Assembly: GCF_011745145.1 (NCBI RefSeq)
Contig: NZ_CP050191.1
Span: forward strand, 3,201,984-3,265,983
Direction: 5' to 3'
Origin: Mycobacterium sp. DL440
GTDB lineage: Bacteria > Actinomycetota > Actinomycetes > Mycobacteriales > Mycobacteriaceae
Length of the DNA stretch: 64,000 nt
Shown here: positions 39,401 to 51,200 of the stretch, piece by piece
Position numbering within the stretch: the stretch's first letter is position 1
How the letters are laid out: every line of letters begins with the position of its first letter
The notes under the pieces: generated by a model
The model's database searches: none
Seen by the model: only the letters and a program-made list of their open reading frames with translations
What the model was told of the DNA's origin: nothing
Translations under genes and position numbers: made by a program

Positions 39401-39559
39401 ATGGCTACCACAGGTGGCGCCGCTCCCGCAGCCGCATCAACCGCCGCATTTGTTGCTGCGAACCAGCCTGTGATGGTGTACACCTGCAACCGACTGGGTC
39501 GCGTCGCCAATCCCCCGAGTTTCTCGTTGGCGGACTGGCTCCTGTTCCGCCGCCGCTGA
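39401..39559 (+). CDS. Candidate 52-aa small protein
   Basis: Short frame from ATG 39401 to TGA 39557-39559. A GAGGGG box lies 12 bp upstream. The product begins Met-Ala-Thr-Thr with an Ala-rich segment (AAPAAASTAAFVAAN), then VMVYTCNRLGRVANPP and ends WLLFRRR. Codon third positions are GC-rich as in real genes here. It lies after a long AT-rich promoter-like block and ends inside a repeated palindrome. The role is unknown; it may be non-coding. Confidence 0.4.
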   Translation: MATTGGAAPAAASTAAFVAANQPVMVYTCNRLGRVANPPSFSLADWLLFRRR

Positions 39560-39591
39560 GCGGCGTATCCAGGCACAGCCGCTGAGCGGCG
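39551..39591. repeat. Two direct copies of a palindrome at the end of the small ORF
   Basis: GCCGCTGAGCGGCG occurs twice, at about 39552-39565 and 39578-39591, with 12 nt between. Each copy is itself a palindrome (GCCGCT/AGCGGC), and the first contains the TGA of the small ORF. Either copy could act as a terminator. Confidence 0.65.
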
Positions 39592-39629
39592 AATCACCGC
39601 AGGGCATCCACGGCGCCCTGCGAATCGAC

Positions 39630-39857
39630 TCAGCGCCGCTTGATCCGTCGCACGACGACGAACACAACCAGTACTCCTGCACCGGCCAATGACGCCGTCA
39701 CCACAGGCTTCTTGATAAAGCCGACCACCGCCGACTTGAAATCGTCGGCCAGACGCTGGGGGTTGGCCCGCTCGGCCAGGGAGTCGACAGTCACCGCCAG
39801 CTGATCGCGAGCCTGATCGATGTCCCGCTTGATGTTCTCCGGGTCCCGGTTCGCCAT
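39630..39857 (-). CDS. DUF3618 membrane protein
   Basis: 75-aa protein with an N-terminal helical DUF3618 segment (PENIKRDIDQARDQLAVTVDSLAER) shown here in part as IKRDIDQARDQLAVTVDSL, and one C-terminal membrane helix (VVTASLAGAGVLVVFVVV) ending in basic residues. GGAGGAG precedes ATG 39857. Such proteins are thought to sit on the inner membrane. Divergent from bcp with 106 bp. Position equals Rv2520c. Confidence 0.88.
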   Translation of the reverse strand: MANRDPENIKRDIDQARDQLAVTVDSLAERANPQRLADDFKSAVVGFIKKPVVTASLAGAGVLVVFVVVRRIKRR

Positions 39858-39963
39858 TGTTTGCTCCTCCAAGCCGCTCCATGTCGTGCTGCCCTGCCGC
39901 ACTACCCTAGATCAGCCGGCACCGTGACAACGGAACCGGTCGACAAGAAGGGATACCTAACAC

Positions 39964-40437
39964 ATGCCGGCAACCCCGCGCCTCGAGGTGGGAGACACCG
40001 CCCCGGCTTTCAGCCTGCCCGACGCCGACGGCAACGTCGTCAAACTCTCCGACTACAAGGGCCGCAAGGTCATCGTGTACTTCTACCCCGCCGCATCCAC
40101 GCCCGGATGCACCAAGCAGGCGTGCGATTTCCGTGACAGCCTCGCCGAACTCAATGGCGCCGGCCTGGACGTCGTGGGCATCTCCCCCGACAAGCCGGAG
40201 AAGCTGGCCAAGTTCCGCGACAAGGAGGAGCTCACCTTCCCGTTGCTGTCCGATCCCTCCCGCGAGGTACTGACAGCCTGGGGTGCCTTCGGCGAAAAGA
40301 CCATGTACGGCAAGACCGTTCAGGGCGTGATCCGCTCCACCTTCCTGGTCGACGAGTTGGGCAAGATCGCCGTCGCGCAGTACAACGTGCGGGCCACCGG
40401 TCACGTCGCCAAGTTGCGCCGCGACCTCTCGGTCTAA
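39964..40437 (+). CDS. bcp: Thioredoxin-dependent thiol peroxidase (Bcp/PrxQ type)
   Basis: 157-aa peroxiredoxin reducing H2O2 and organic peroxides. The peroxidatic Cys is in STPGCTKQACDF (Cys 49) with the resolving Cys five residues later (Cys 54), the PrxQ pattern. VYFYPAAST and GVIRSTFLVDELGKI are further family segments. ATG 39964 and the 4-bp overlap with the convergent M20 gene are clear. Position equals Rv2521. Confidence 0.95.
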   Translation: MPATPRLEVGDTAPAFSLPDADGNVVKLSDYKGRKVIVYFYPAASTPGCTKQACDFRDSLAELNGAGLDVVGISPDKPEKLAKFRDKEELTFPLLSDPSREVLTAWGAFGEKTMYGKTVQGVIRSTFLVDELGKIAVAQYNVRATGHVAKLRRDLSV

Positions 40438-41762
40438 CGGGCCAGCGCTTCGAGCAGGAGCGCCTCGGCCGTCGCCGCTTTCTGCAGCACGCCCAGGTGC
40501 AGGCTTTCGTTCACGCTGTGCGCCTGCGTGCCGGGGTCCTCTACACCGGTCACCAGAATCGTCGCGGCCGGGAAGGCGTCGGCGAATTCGGCGATGAACG
40601 GGATCGAGCCGCCCATGCCCATGTCCACCGGATCGGTACCCCAGGCGGTGCGGAACGCGGAACGAGCCGCGTCGTACACCGCCCCCGAGGCGTCGATCGC
40701 GTAGGGCTGACCAACGTCGCCCGGGGTGACAGTGACCTGGGCGCCCCAGGGCGCATGGGCTTCGAGGTGACGGGTCAACGCCTCCAGATGCGCGTGAGCG
40801 TCGCCGCCGGGCGCGACCCGCATGCTGATCTTGGCGCGGGCACGCGGGATCAGGGTGTTCGACGACTTGTCGATGGGTGTGGTGTCGATGCCGATGACGG
40901 TGATGGCGGGCTTCGCCCACATGCGTTGCACCACTGAGCCGGAGCCGATTTCGGACACGCCGTCCAACAGACCGGATTCCTGGCGGACCCAGTGCGCGCC
41001 GCGGTCCACGTCGGCCGCCGTCGCTTCGTGCAAACCGGTCACCGCGACGTTGCCGTCGTCGTCGTGCAGGCTGGCCAGCAACCGCACCAACACGCTCAAC
41101 GCGTCCGGCACCACCCCGCCCCACAGGCCCGAGTGCAGGCCGTGGTCCAGGGTGGCCACTTCGACCACACAATCGGCCAGGCCACGCAGGGTCACGGTCA
41201 ACGCCGGGATCTCGGTGCTCCAGTTGTCGGAGTCGGCGATGACGATGACGTCGGCCGCCAGCGCGTCATGGTGGGCACCGAGCAGGGCGCCCAATGAGGG
41301 CGATCCGGATTCCTCCTCGCCCTCGACGAAAACCGTCACACCTACCGGCGGCTTGCCGTCGAAGGCGCGTATCGCGGCCAGATGTGTTGCGATACCGGCC
41401 TTGTCGTCGGCGGTGCCCCGGCCATAGAGCCGGCCGTCACGCTCGGTCGGCTCGAACGGCGCGGAGTTCCACTGAGCCGGGTCCCCTTCGGGTTGCACGT
41501 CGTGGTGTGCGTACAGCAGCACCGTCGGCGCCCCCGCGGGTGGCGGGTAGTGCGCGATGACGGCGGGCGCACCACCCTCGCTGACGATGCGAACGTCGGG
41601 AAAACCTGCGTCGGACAACAGCTTTGCGACCGCCTCGGCGCTGCGGTGCACTTCGTCCCGGCGCGCCGGGTCGGCCCACACCGATTGGATACGGACCAGA
41701 TCCTCCAGATCCGACCGCACCGACGGCAACACCTGCTGCACCCGCGCCACCACGTCACTCAT
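40434..41762 (-). CDS. M20 family metallopeptidase (dipeptidase)
   Basis: 442-aa zinc peptidase of the M20 (CNDP/ArgE-DapE) family. Metal-binding motifs are LLYAHHDVQPEGD near residue 85 (first His/Asp), YGRGTADDKAGIATHLAAIRA (split: GRGTADDKAGIATH) near residue 118, FVEGEEESGSPSLG near residue 150 and the C-terminal HSVNESLHLGVLQKA. ATG 41762 is preferred; the longer frame extends into the acpS region. The substrate is likely a dipeptide or N-acyl amino acid. Position equals Rv2522c. Confidence 0.92.
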   Translation of the reverse strand: MSDVVARVQQVLPSVRSDLEDLVRIQSVWADPARRDEVHRSAEAVAKLLSDAGFPDVRIVSEGGAPAVIAHYPPPAGAPTVLLYAHHDVQPEGDPAQWNSAPFEPTERDGRLYGRGTADDKAGIATHLAAIRAFDGKPPVGVTVFVEGEEESGSPSLGALLGAHHDALAADVIVIADSDNWSTEIPALTVTLRGLADCVVEVATLDHGLHSGLWGGVVPDALSVLVRLLASLHDDDGNVAVTGLHEATAADVDRGAHWVRQESGLLDGVSEIGSGSVVQRMWAKPAITVIGIDTTPIDKSSNTLIPRARAKISMRVAPGGDAHAHLEALTRHLEAHAPWGAQVTVTPGDVGQPYAIDASGAVYDAARSAFRTAWGTDPVDMGMGGSIPFIAEFADAFPAATILVTGVEDPGTQAHSVNESLHLGVLQKAATAEALLLEALAR

Positions 41763-41793
41763 GGTGACGACACTAGCCGCACCGTCGAGAGAG

Positions 41794-42186
41794 CTAGGGC
41801 TCCTCGATGATCGCCACCGCGGCGGCGGTGTCGGCCTCGTGGGTGAGCGAGACATGAATGGTCACGCTCTCAAGGTGCTTGGCGATCTCACCGGACAGCC
41901 GCACCTTGGGCCGACCCCACATGTCGGTGACCACCTCGATGTCGCGGTGGATGCCCTCCGGCAGGGCCGGCCGCTTGGAGAACCGCGAGCTCGACCAGGC
42001 CTTGATCACGGCTTCCTTGGCCGCCCACCGGGCCGCCAGGTGCCGGGCCGCCGACGAACTCTTGTCCGCGGCGTCCCGGCGCTCACCCGGCGTGAACGTC
42101 TCGGCGAACACGGTTCCCGGCCGGTCCACCTGCTCGGCGAAATCAGGTATGGAAACCAGATCGATGCCTACGCCCACAATCGCCAT
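41794..42186 (-). CDS. acpS: Holo-[acyl-carrier-protein] synthase
   Basis: 130-aa phosphopantetheinyl transferase that loads the 4'-phosphopantetheine arm from CoA onto ACP domains. Active-site motifs are IVGVGIDLVSIPDFA (Asp/Mg2+) at residues 3-17 and ARWAAKEAVIKAWSSSRF near residue 52-68. It lies 36 bp downstream of fas on the same strand, and its main target should be the ACP domain of Fas-I. Position equals Rv2523c. Confidence 0.96.
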   Translation of the reverse strand: MAIVGVGIDLVSIPDFAEQVDRPGTVFAETFTPGERRDAADKSSSAARHLAARWAAKEAVIKAWSSSRFSKRPALPEGIHRDIEVVTDMWGRPKVRLSGEIAKHLESVTIHVSLTHEADTAAAVAIIEEP

Positions 42187-42221
42187 GGAAGCGAACCTAG
42201 CTCACCTCTGTCTGCACGCAC

Positions 42222-45200
42222 TCACCGCACATACAGATCGTCGTCACCGAGGCGGGCGTCCGCATTCAGCAACATCGCTGCTTCCTGACGCTTCTCGGGC
42301 GCATCGTGGTCGAACCGGCGGTCGGCAGGCTTCTCGTACATCGGCCGCCCGCCGGCGATCGCCCCGGCCAACCGACGCTGACCGGCCAGCGTGCGCTGCT
42401 CGGCCCGCTTGCGGTAGTCGTCGCGCTCGGCCGGATCGAGCGCTGCGATGAACGCCTCCGGGTGCACCAGGGCAACCAGACCCGACACGTGACCGAACCC
42501 GAGGCTGGTGACCAGACCGGCCTTGAGCGGGAATTTCCCGCGCAGGTCGAGGGGCTCGCGCACCCAGACGAAGTGGCCGGAGGTGGCCAGCTCGTCATCG
42601 ACGCAGTCCAGGCTGCGGTTCGGCGGGATGACGCCGTCGCGCAGGATCTGGCACAGACCCATCATCTGGAACACCGCCGCGCCGCCCTTGGCGTGCCCGG
42701 TCAGCGTCTTCTGGCTGACGATGAACAACGGAGCACCGGACGAACGGCCCATCGAGTCGGCCAGCCGCTCGTGCAGCTCGGTCTCGTTGGGATCGTTGGC
42801 CAGCGTCGAGGTGTCGTGCTTGGAGATCACCGCGATGTCGTCGGCACCCACCCCCAGCTTGGCCAGCGACCGGGCCAGCTGCGAGTCCTTGCCGCCACGC
42901 CCAGCGCCAAGAGCACCGAGCCCGGGAGCCGGGATCGAGGTGTGCACACCGTCGGCGAAGCTCTGCGCGTAACCGACCACGGCCAGCACCGGCAGGCCCA
43001 TCTTGACAGCCAGGTCACCGCGGGCCAGCAGGATGGTGCCACCGCCCTGGGCTTCCAGGAAGCCGAGACGACGACGGTCGTTGGCGCGCGAGAACTTCGA
43101 GTCGCTGATGCCCTTGGCCCGCATCATCTCGGTGTCGGCGGTGGCCGCCATGTCACCGAAGCCGATGATGGCTTCCAGGGTCAGGTCGTCGAAGCCGCCG
43201 GCCACCACCAGGTCCGCCTTGCCGAGACGGATCTTGTCGACACCCTCCTCGACCGAGACGGCCGCTGTGGCGCAGGCGCCGACCGGGTGGACCATCGCGC
43301 CGTACCCGCCGACATAGGACTGCATGACGTGTGCCGCAACAACGTTCGGCAGCACCTCCTGCAGGATGTCGTTCGGCTTGGACTTACCCAGCAGGTTGCC
43401 GTGGTACATGGTCTGCATCGAGGTCATGCCGCCCATGCCGGTGCCCTGCGTGGAGGCCACCAGACTCGGGTGCACCCAGCGCATCAGTTCGGTCGGGGTG
43501 AAGCCCGAGGACAGGAACGCATCTACGGTGGCGACGATGTTCCACAGCGCAACCCGGTCGATCGAGTTGGCCATGTCCGGGGTGATGCCCCACACCGTCG
43601 GGTCGAACCCGGTGGGGATCTGGGCGCCGACTGTGCGCGACAGCTTGGTCTTGCGCGGAACCCGAATCTCGGTGCCCGCCTTGCGGATCACCTGCCAGTC
43701 ACCGGAATCCGGCACCGGCCGAGCCACAGTGTGCTCGGGGTCGAAGGACACGAACGCCCGGGCGTCGGCCTCGCTGGACACGACGAAGCTGAAGTCCTTG
43801 TCCAGGAACACGCTGACCAGCAGCGGCGAGGCGTGATCGGGATCGATCGCGCCGTCATCAACGAACTCGCGAATACCGCAGCGCTCAACCACGGCGTCGT
43901 GGTAGCGCTCCACGATCTCCGATTCGGGCACCAGCTCACCGGTTTCGGCGTCGTACCAACCGGCCTTGGGATCGTCTTCCCACTTGACCAGACCGGTGGT
44001 CCAGGCCAGTTCCAGCACGCCGGCCGCCGACAGCTCGCCGGAGACCTCCATCTCGAAGCGCGTGCGGGACGAGCCGTACGGCCCGAGCTCGGCACCACCG
44101 ACGATGACCACCAGGTCGGCCGGGTCGACGTCGAGGTCGGCCCACTCCGGCGCGGGCGCCGGGTTGTGCCCGCGCGGGGGGGACGGCAGTGCCGCCAGGA
44201 CACCAACCTCTTCTTCTTCGGATTCGGCTGCGGCACTTGACATGTCCTCGCGAGCCTTGGCGGCGAGCTCGGCCATGTCGATCTTGATGTCGCCCAGGCC
44301 GCCGGTCAGGTCGGCCTTGATCGGCGCGTTGGCCGCGGCCACCTTGGACTCCACCGTGCACAGGTTCAGTAGCATGGCTGCCATCTGCGCACTGCTGTAG
44401 GTGGTGACGCCGGCCTCCTCGACCGCGCTGACGATGGCGTCGTTGTGGCCCATCAGCCCGGTGCCCTTGGTCCAGCCGATCAACGCGTGCGCCAGGCTGA
44501 CCCGCTCGGCCCACGAGCTTTCCGCACTCCAGCGGTTCACCAACGCATCGAGCGCCGACTTGGATTCGCCGTACGCACCGTCGCCGCCGAACATGCCGCG
44601 ATTGGGCGAGCCCGGCAGCACCACGTGCAGGCGCGAGGCGATGTCACGCTCGGCACCGATCGTCGACAGCCCACCGATGAGCCGCTGCACGGCCCACAGC
44701 AGCACCTTCATCTCCATCTCGGAGCGTGAACCCGCCTCCGAGAGGTCCCCGGCCACGCGCGGTGCGGCGAACGGGAACAGCAGCGTCGGAGTCTGCGCAT
44801 CCTTGAGGTGAATCGATTGCGGCCCAAGGCTTTCGATCTGCTCGCTACCCACCCACTCGACCAGCTTGTCGATGTCGGAGTAGGACGCCATGTTGGCCGG
44901 GACTACCCACAGGGTGGCGCCGAAGCGGGCGTTCTCGCGGTAGAGCTTCTTGTAGAACGCGAGCCGGTCGTCGTCCAGACGCGAGGTGGTGGCGATGACG
45001 GTGGCACCGCCGTCGAGCAGCTGCCCGACGACCGAAGAGGCGATGGAGCCCTTCGACGCACCGGTCACCACGGCGACCTCATTGGTGTAGCGGCCCTTGC
45101 CAGGGTTCTCCGCACCGGCCGCGATGCGACCGAACAGCGATGCATGGATGGTACGCCCAGCGGCCAGAGCCTTGCCCTGCCACCAATTCGCCTGCGTGGC

Positions 45201-48200
45201 AACGACATGCCCGGCGCCTTCGAATCGCTCGGACAGGCGCTGCCAGTCGGCGTCGATCTCGCCCTCGTCGGCCAGCCACAGCTTGACCAGGTCCTCACGC
45301 GCACTGGCCCAGCGGTCGTCGAACACGACGGCCTTCTTGCCGTCGAATGCCGGAGCCACCAATCGCGGCCAGTCCGAACCGAGTTCGGTGGTGACCAGGT
45401 CGATCAGCTCAGCGTCGGTCGACGCTTCGGAGACACCCACGGGCGTATCCAGGCCGAGCTGGCCCAGCACCAGGCGCGCGGCCGAGGCCAGCACGCCGTC
45501 GGGACCGGTGACCTTCTCGGCGAACTCGTTCAGCGCGGCCGAATCCACCACGCCGCCACCACCGGCGCCACCGGCCGACGGCAGGCTCACCGGAACGCCC
45601 TGGCGGGCACCGACAGCGACCACCGCGGCATCGATCACCTTGTCCACATCGGCCGCGGTCGCCAGCGCACCGGCGTGCAGCGCACCCAGGTCGCCGCCGC
45701 GCACGCTGCTGCCCTCACGGGTGCCCAGTGCCACCTCGACGGTGACGTGCTTGGCCCAGCCCGGACCCAGCTCCCAGGTCTTGCTGACCCGCTCGGCGAT
45801 GTAGGCCGGACGCTTGCCCGATGGACCGAACACCGTGCGCAGCTGATCGTTGATGGCGTCCGAGAGAACCGGTCCGAACGGCTTGTAGGTACGGGCCAGC
45901 TTGCTGACCTGGCCCTTCAGCGCGCCCAGGTCCGCCTCGGCGGCACCGTCGATGGCACCCAGGTTGAGCTCGGAACCCAGGTCAACCAGCAGTTGGTTGC
46001 GGCGCGAGGACGCACCGTCGGTGATGGACTCGATGGAGTCCAGCCCCTCGATCTGGTCGATACGCATCTTGGCGCTCAACGCGATGAGGCCGACAGTGGC
46101 ATCGGCTGCGTCGAAGCCGATGTCCTCCGGGCGGGGACCGCCCGACGGGGCGGCCGGTGCAGCCGCCGGTGCCGGTGCAGCCGCGGCGGCAGGAGCAGCT
46201 TCAGCGGAAGACTCCGTGGGAGCCTCCTCCAACTCAGGCTCCGGCTCCGGATCGGTGTCGCTGGCGAACAGCACCGCGGCATCGCGCTCGGCGTTGAGCA
46301 CCTCGACGGTGCTGTGGGCGAATTCGGGCAGCTTGAGCGTGTTGGTGGCCAGGCCGGCGACCGTCGGCGCGTTCTTCACGCCGATCTCGACGAACCGCTC
46401 CACCCCGAGTCCGCCCGCGGCCTCCTCGATGAACAGCAGGTCCTGGGTCTCGATCCAACGCACGGGGCTCGCGAACTGCCATGCCAGCAGCTCGATCACG
46501 ACCTTGCGCATCAACTCGCTTGGCTTCTCGTTACGCCAGGTGTCGTAGTCGGCGAGAATCTCGTCGAGCGGCTCGGCCGGCACCAGGTCGCGGATCTCCT
46601 GAATGAAATCGCGGTCCAATGTGAACGGCCGGGGCACCAGGTTCGGGACGTAGCGCCCGACCACCAGCTCTGGATCCCGGTCGCGCGGCAGAACGCGTTC
46701 CAGGCTGCGCCGGAAATCGTCCACGCCCACCCGCAGCACGCTGGAGTGGAACGGCACGTCGATGCCAGGCACCAGGATGAACGACCGCTTGCCACCGCTG
46801 ATCTCGCGACGACGCTCGACCTCTTCCTCCAGCGCCTCCAGACCGCGCACGGTGCCGGCGATCGCATACTGCGATCCGCGCAGGTTGAAGTTCACGATCT
46901 GTAGGAATTCTCCGGTGTTCGCCGCAATTTGCGCGACGAAGTCCTCGACATCCTCGTCGGCGAGATCGATTTGCGACGGCCGGATCGCGGCCAGCCGGTA
47001 GTTGGACCGGCCCCGCTCATCACGCGGCACGATGTCGTGCATCTTCGAGCCGCGGTGGAACACGGCTTCCAGCAGACCTTCGAGCTCGATGACGCCGGAA
47101 ACACACGCCAGCGCAGTGTATTCGCCGACGGAGTGACCGCAGGCAATCGCACCTTCGACGAACGCGCCCTGTTCACGCATCTCGGCAACCTGGGCCGCAG
47201 CCGTCGTGGCCATGGCGACCTGGGTGAACTGCGTCAGGTACAGCACGCCCTCGGGGTGCTCGTAGTGCACACCGGAGGCAATCAGCGACGTCGGGTTGTC
47301 GCGGACCACGTGCAGCACCGAGAAGCCCAGCGTCTCGCGGGTGAACTTGTCGGCCTTGTCCCACACCTTGCGTGCGGCCTTGGACCGGGCCCGGACCTCC
47401 ATGCCCATGCCCTTGGACTGGATGCCCTGGCCGGGGAACGCGTAGACGGTCTTGGGTGCGGCCAGGCGCGCGGTCGCGGCCATCACCAGCTCGGAACCGA
47501 TGCGGGCCTGAACCTCGACAACCTCTGCGCCGACGTCGATTCCGACCCGGTCGACCCGGAAATCGACCTCGTCGCCCGGCTTGACCATGCCCAGGAAGCG
47601 AGCGGTCCAGCCGACCAGTTTGGCCGGCGGAATCGGCTTGCCGTCGGTGGCGGTCACGACGTGCTGGGCCGCGGCCGACAGCCACATGCCGTGCACGATG
47701 GGCGATTCCAGACCGGCCAGCAGCGCGGCGGCCCGGTCGGTGTGGATCGGGTTGTGGTCACCGGACACCACGGCGAACGGCCGCATGTCCACGGGCGCAC
47801 CGATCGTGACGTCGCGGCGGCGACGGCGCGGGGTGTCGGTGGCGTTGTCCGAGATCGCGCCGCCGGCCCGGACCGGGTCGGTCAACTCGGCCCCACCGGT
47901 GCGGCCGCGGATCGCGAACCGCTCCTCGAGCTTGGCCAGCTCGGTTCCGTCTGCGCTGCGTACAACTACCGAAACCGGCACAACACGGCCAACTTCGGTG
48001 TCATGCGCGGCCGAAGCCGTTGCAGTGACGGTCAATTCGGCCAGCTCGGTCGGCAACGCCGCCAACAGGTGAGCGGCGTGGTCCAGGTGCACCAGGCTCA
48101 GCAGACCCTCGACGACCGGGAATCCGGAGTCAGTGGCCGCGGAACCGATCGCGGCGAACACCGCGGGCCAGCACCGGCCGACCAGGGCGTCGGGGACGAC

Positions 48201-51200
48201 GGTGAGCGTCGGCGCCAGCGGGGCACCGAAGGTGGCGGTGACGCCGGTGTGGTCGGCAACCTGCTCGGGGTTCCACACGACGCTGACCGTGGCGGTCCCA
48301 TCGACAACCGGCGGGAGGGCGTCGGGTCCATCAACACCCGCCGCGATTGCGAGCACCGAACGCATGGCGGTCGCGGCGTCGGCGACCTCGACGACCGGTG
48401 CGCCGCCGCTGCGGATGGCGTCGGTCAGGGTGAACCGGATCTCGATCCAGGTTCCCGACAGCGGCACCGACAGCACCACGTGCCGATCGTCGGCAACCTC
48501 GAGCCGGGCACCCGTGGACGGGTTTGTGGCGGAACGGTTTTCGTTCACCTGCCACTCCGAGGCCGGCGCAATCCGATGCACGGGGTTGACCGAGGTGCGG
48601 CCTGCCCACAGCACGTCGGGGGCGTCGAGCAGCACGGCCAGCGGGCCGGTGACATCGTCACGGCCGTGACGGCGCGACAGCACAGCCTGCGGCTGGGCAC
48701 CAGCAGCCAGGACCTGATCGACAGCGGCCTGTTCGAAGCGGTCCAGGAGCTCACCGACGGGCTCGTCGACCCGGGTGATGCCGGCGACGGCCTCGGTGCC
48801 GGGGATGACGCACACCTGATCGGCGGTGTAGCGCGCATCGTGGGCCTGCCACAGCGAATCGCTGCGCCACCACCGGCGCACATCCTTGTCGATCACGGGA
48901 ACGAAGTTGACCGGCTTGCCCAGCGTCTTGCACAGCTCGATGAAGAACGGCACATCGGCCGGGTGCAGCTGCACGGAGGCGACATCCGGGTAGGCCGAGA
49001 CCAGTGCGGTCAGCGCGGCCTTGGGATCTTCCAGCAGCGCCTCGCCGTCACCGGCAGCGTCGAACAGCGTCTCGATCGGTCCGAAATCCTGTGCGTGCAA
49101 ACGTGCTTCGGCACGCTTGAGCATCTGCTCGAAGCGGTCGCGCCAGGTGATGTCCAGCCACGGCGAGTCCCCGCGCCTGGAATCGGCGGTGCTGTTGCCG
49201 TCACCGATGGACAGCTCGACGTAGCGCCGCAGCCACTGCAGGTAGGTCATCTCGGCGACATCGCCGAAGTACGGCTTGGCCGTGTTGGCCATCGCGGCGA
49301 TGATCTCGTCGCGGCGGGCTGCCACCGCGTCGGCGTCACCGGCAACCTCGTCGAGCAGCCGGCCGCAGCGCGATGCGGTGTTGTCGATCTCGTGGATGTC
49401 GGCGCCGAGCTGGCTGCGTCCGGAGGCCATGCCGTTGACGGCCTTGCCCGCACCCACCCAGGTATCGGTGCCCTTGGTGTCCACCAGCAGCTGCTTGACC
49501 GCGGGTGACGTGGTTGCCTCAAGCGTGGCCATGGCAGCGGTGCCGACCAGGATGCCGTCGACCGGCATCAGCGGGTAACCGTGTGCGGCCGACCAGCGGC
49601 CCGACAGGTACTCGGTGGACCGCTCCGGGGTACCGATGCCGCCGCCGACGCAGATGGTGATGTTGGATCGGCTGCGCAGCTCGGAGTAGGTGGCCAGCAA
49701 CAGGTCGTCGAGGTCTTCCCACGAATGGTGGCCACCGGCGCGACCGCCCTCGATGTGGGCGATGACGGGCTTGGTGGGCACCTCCGCGGCGATCCGGATC
49801 ACCGAGCGGATCTGCTCGACGGTGCCCGGCTTGAAGACCACGTGGCTGATGCCGAGGTCATTGAGTTCGCCGATCAACTCGACGGCCTCTTCGAGATCAG
49901 GGATGCCCGCAGTGACCACCAGACCGTCGATGGGAGCACCGGACTGACGGGCGCGCTGCACCAGCCGCTTGCCGCCGACCTGCAGCTTCCACAGGTAGGG
50001 ATCGAGGAACAGCGAGTTGAACTGGATGGCCCGGCCGGGCTCCAGCAGCTCACCCAACTCGGCGATGCGATCGTTGAAGATCGGCTCGGTGACCTGTCCG
50101 CCACCGGCGAGTTCGGCCCAGTGGCCGGCGTTTGCTGCGGCCGCGACGATCTTGGCGTCCACTGTGGTGGGGGTCATACCGGCCAGCAGAATCGGTGAAC
50201 GTCCGGTGAGCCGGGTGAACTTGGTCGAGAGCTTGACCGATCCGTCGGGCAGGCTGACGACCGTCGGGGCGTAGCTGGACCACGGACGGGCCACCTCGGG
50301 CACCGCGCCGATGGTGAACAGGTTGCGCTGGCCACCGCGGGTTGCGGCGGGCACGATTCCGATGCCGAGTCCGCGGACCACCGGGGCGGTCAGGCGGGTC
50401 AGGATGTCGCCGGGGCCGAGGTCCAGGATCCAGCGGGCGCCGGCCTCGTGCAGCTCGGTGATCTCGTCGACCCAGTCCACCTGGCTGACGAGGATGGCCT
50501 CGGTCATCTCGCGGGCCAGCTCGACGTCGATGCCGACGGCCTCGGCCCAGCGGGCGACGATGTCGACGCCGTCGGCCAGGCGCGGCGTGTGGAAACCGAC
50601 CTCGACCTGCACCGGGTCGAAGACCGGGGCGAAGACCGCACCGCCGCGGACTTTGCTCTTGCGCTCGGCCTCTTCCTTCTCAGCGATCTGGTTGCAGTAC
50701 AGCTCGAACCGCGACAGCTGCTCAGGTGTGCCGGTGATCACAACAGAGCGCCGGCCGTTGCGGATGGACAGCACCGGGGGCAGCACGGTGCGCACGTCCT
50801 GGCTGAACTCTTCGAGCAGCTCGTAGATGCGCTCGGGCTCGGCATTGGTCACCGACACCATCGGTGGACGGTCGCCGAGCACGGTGATCCCGCGACGACG
50901 GGCGACCAGGGTGCCCGCTGCGCCGATCAGCTGCGCCAGCGCCAGCAACTGCACGTCCTTGGCACCCTTGGCGGCCAGAGCCTCGACGCCCAGTACGCCC
51001 TGGGAATGTCCGGCGACGGCCACCGGCGGGGTCGCAGCCAGGTCCATGCCCTGGCGGGCCAGTGCCCGCACCGCGGCGATCTGGGTGAGCAGGACGCCCG
51101 GGACCGAAACAGCGGCGGAGGTCAGCTGCTTGTCGGACGGCACCGGCTCCTCGGCAGCCAGAGCGCGGACCCACTGCAGGGGCTCGAACCCGATGGGCCG

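Noticed and set aside
42306..49508. Several long plus-strand frames opposite fas
   Set aside because: Mirror frames of the fas gene with His/Gly/Arg-rich, domain-free translations.
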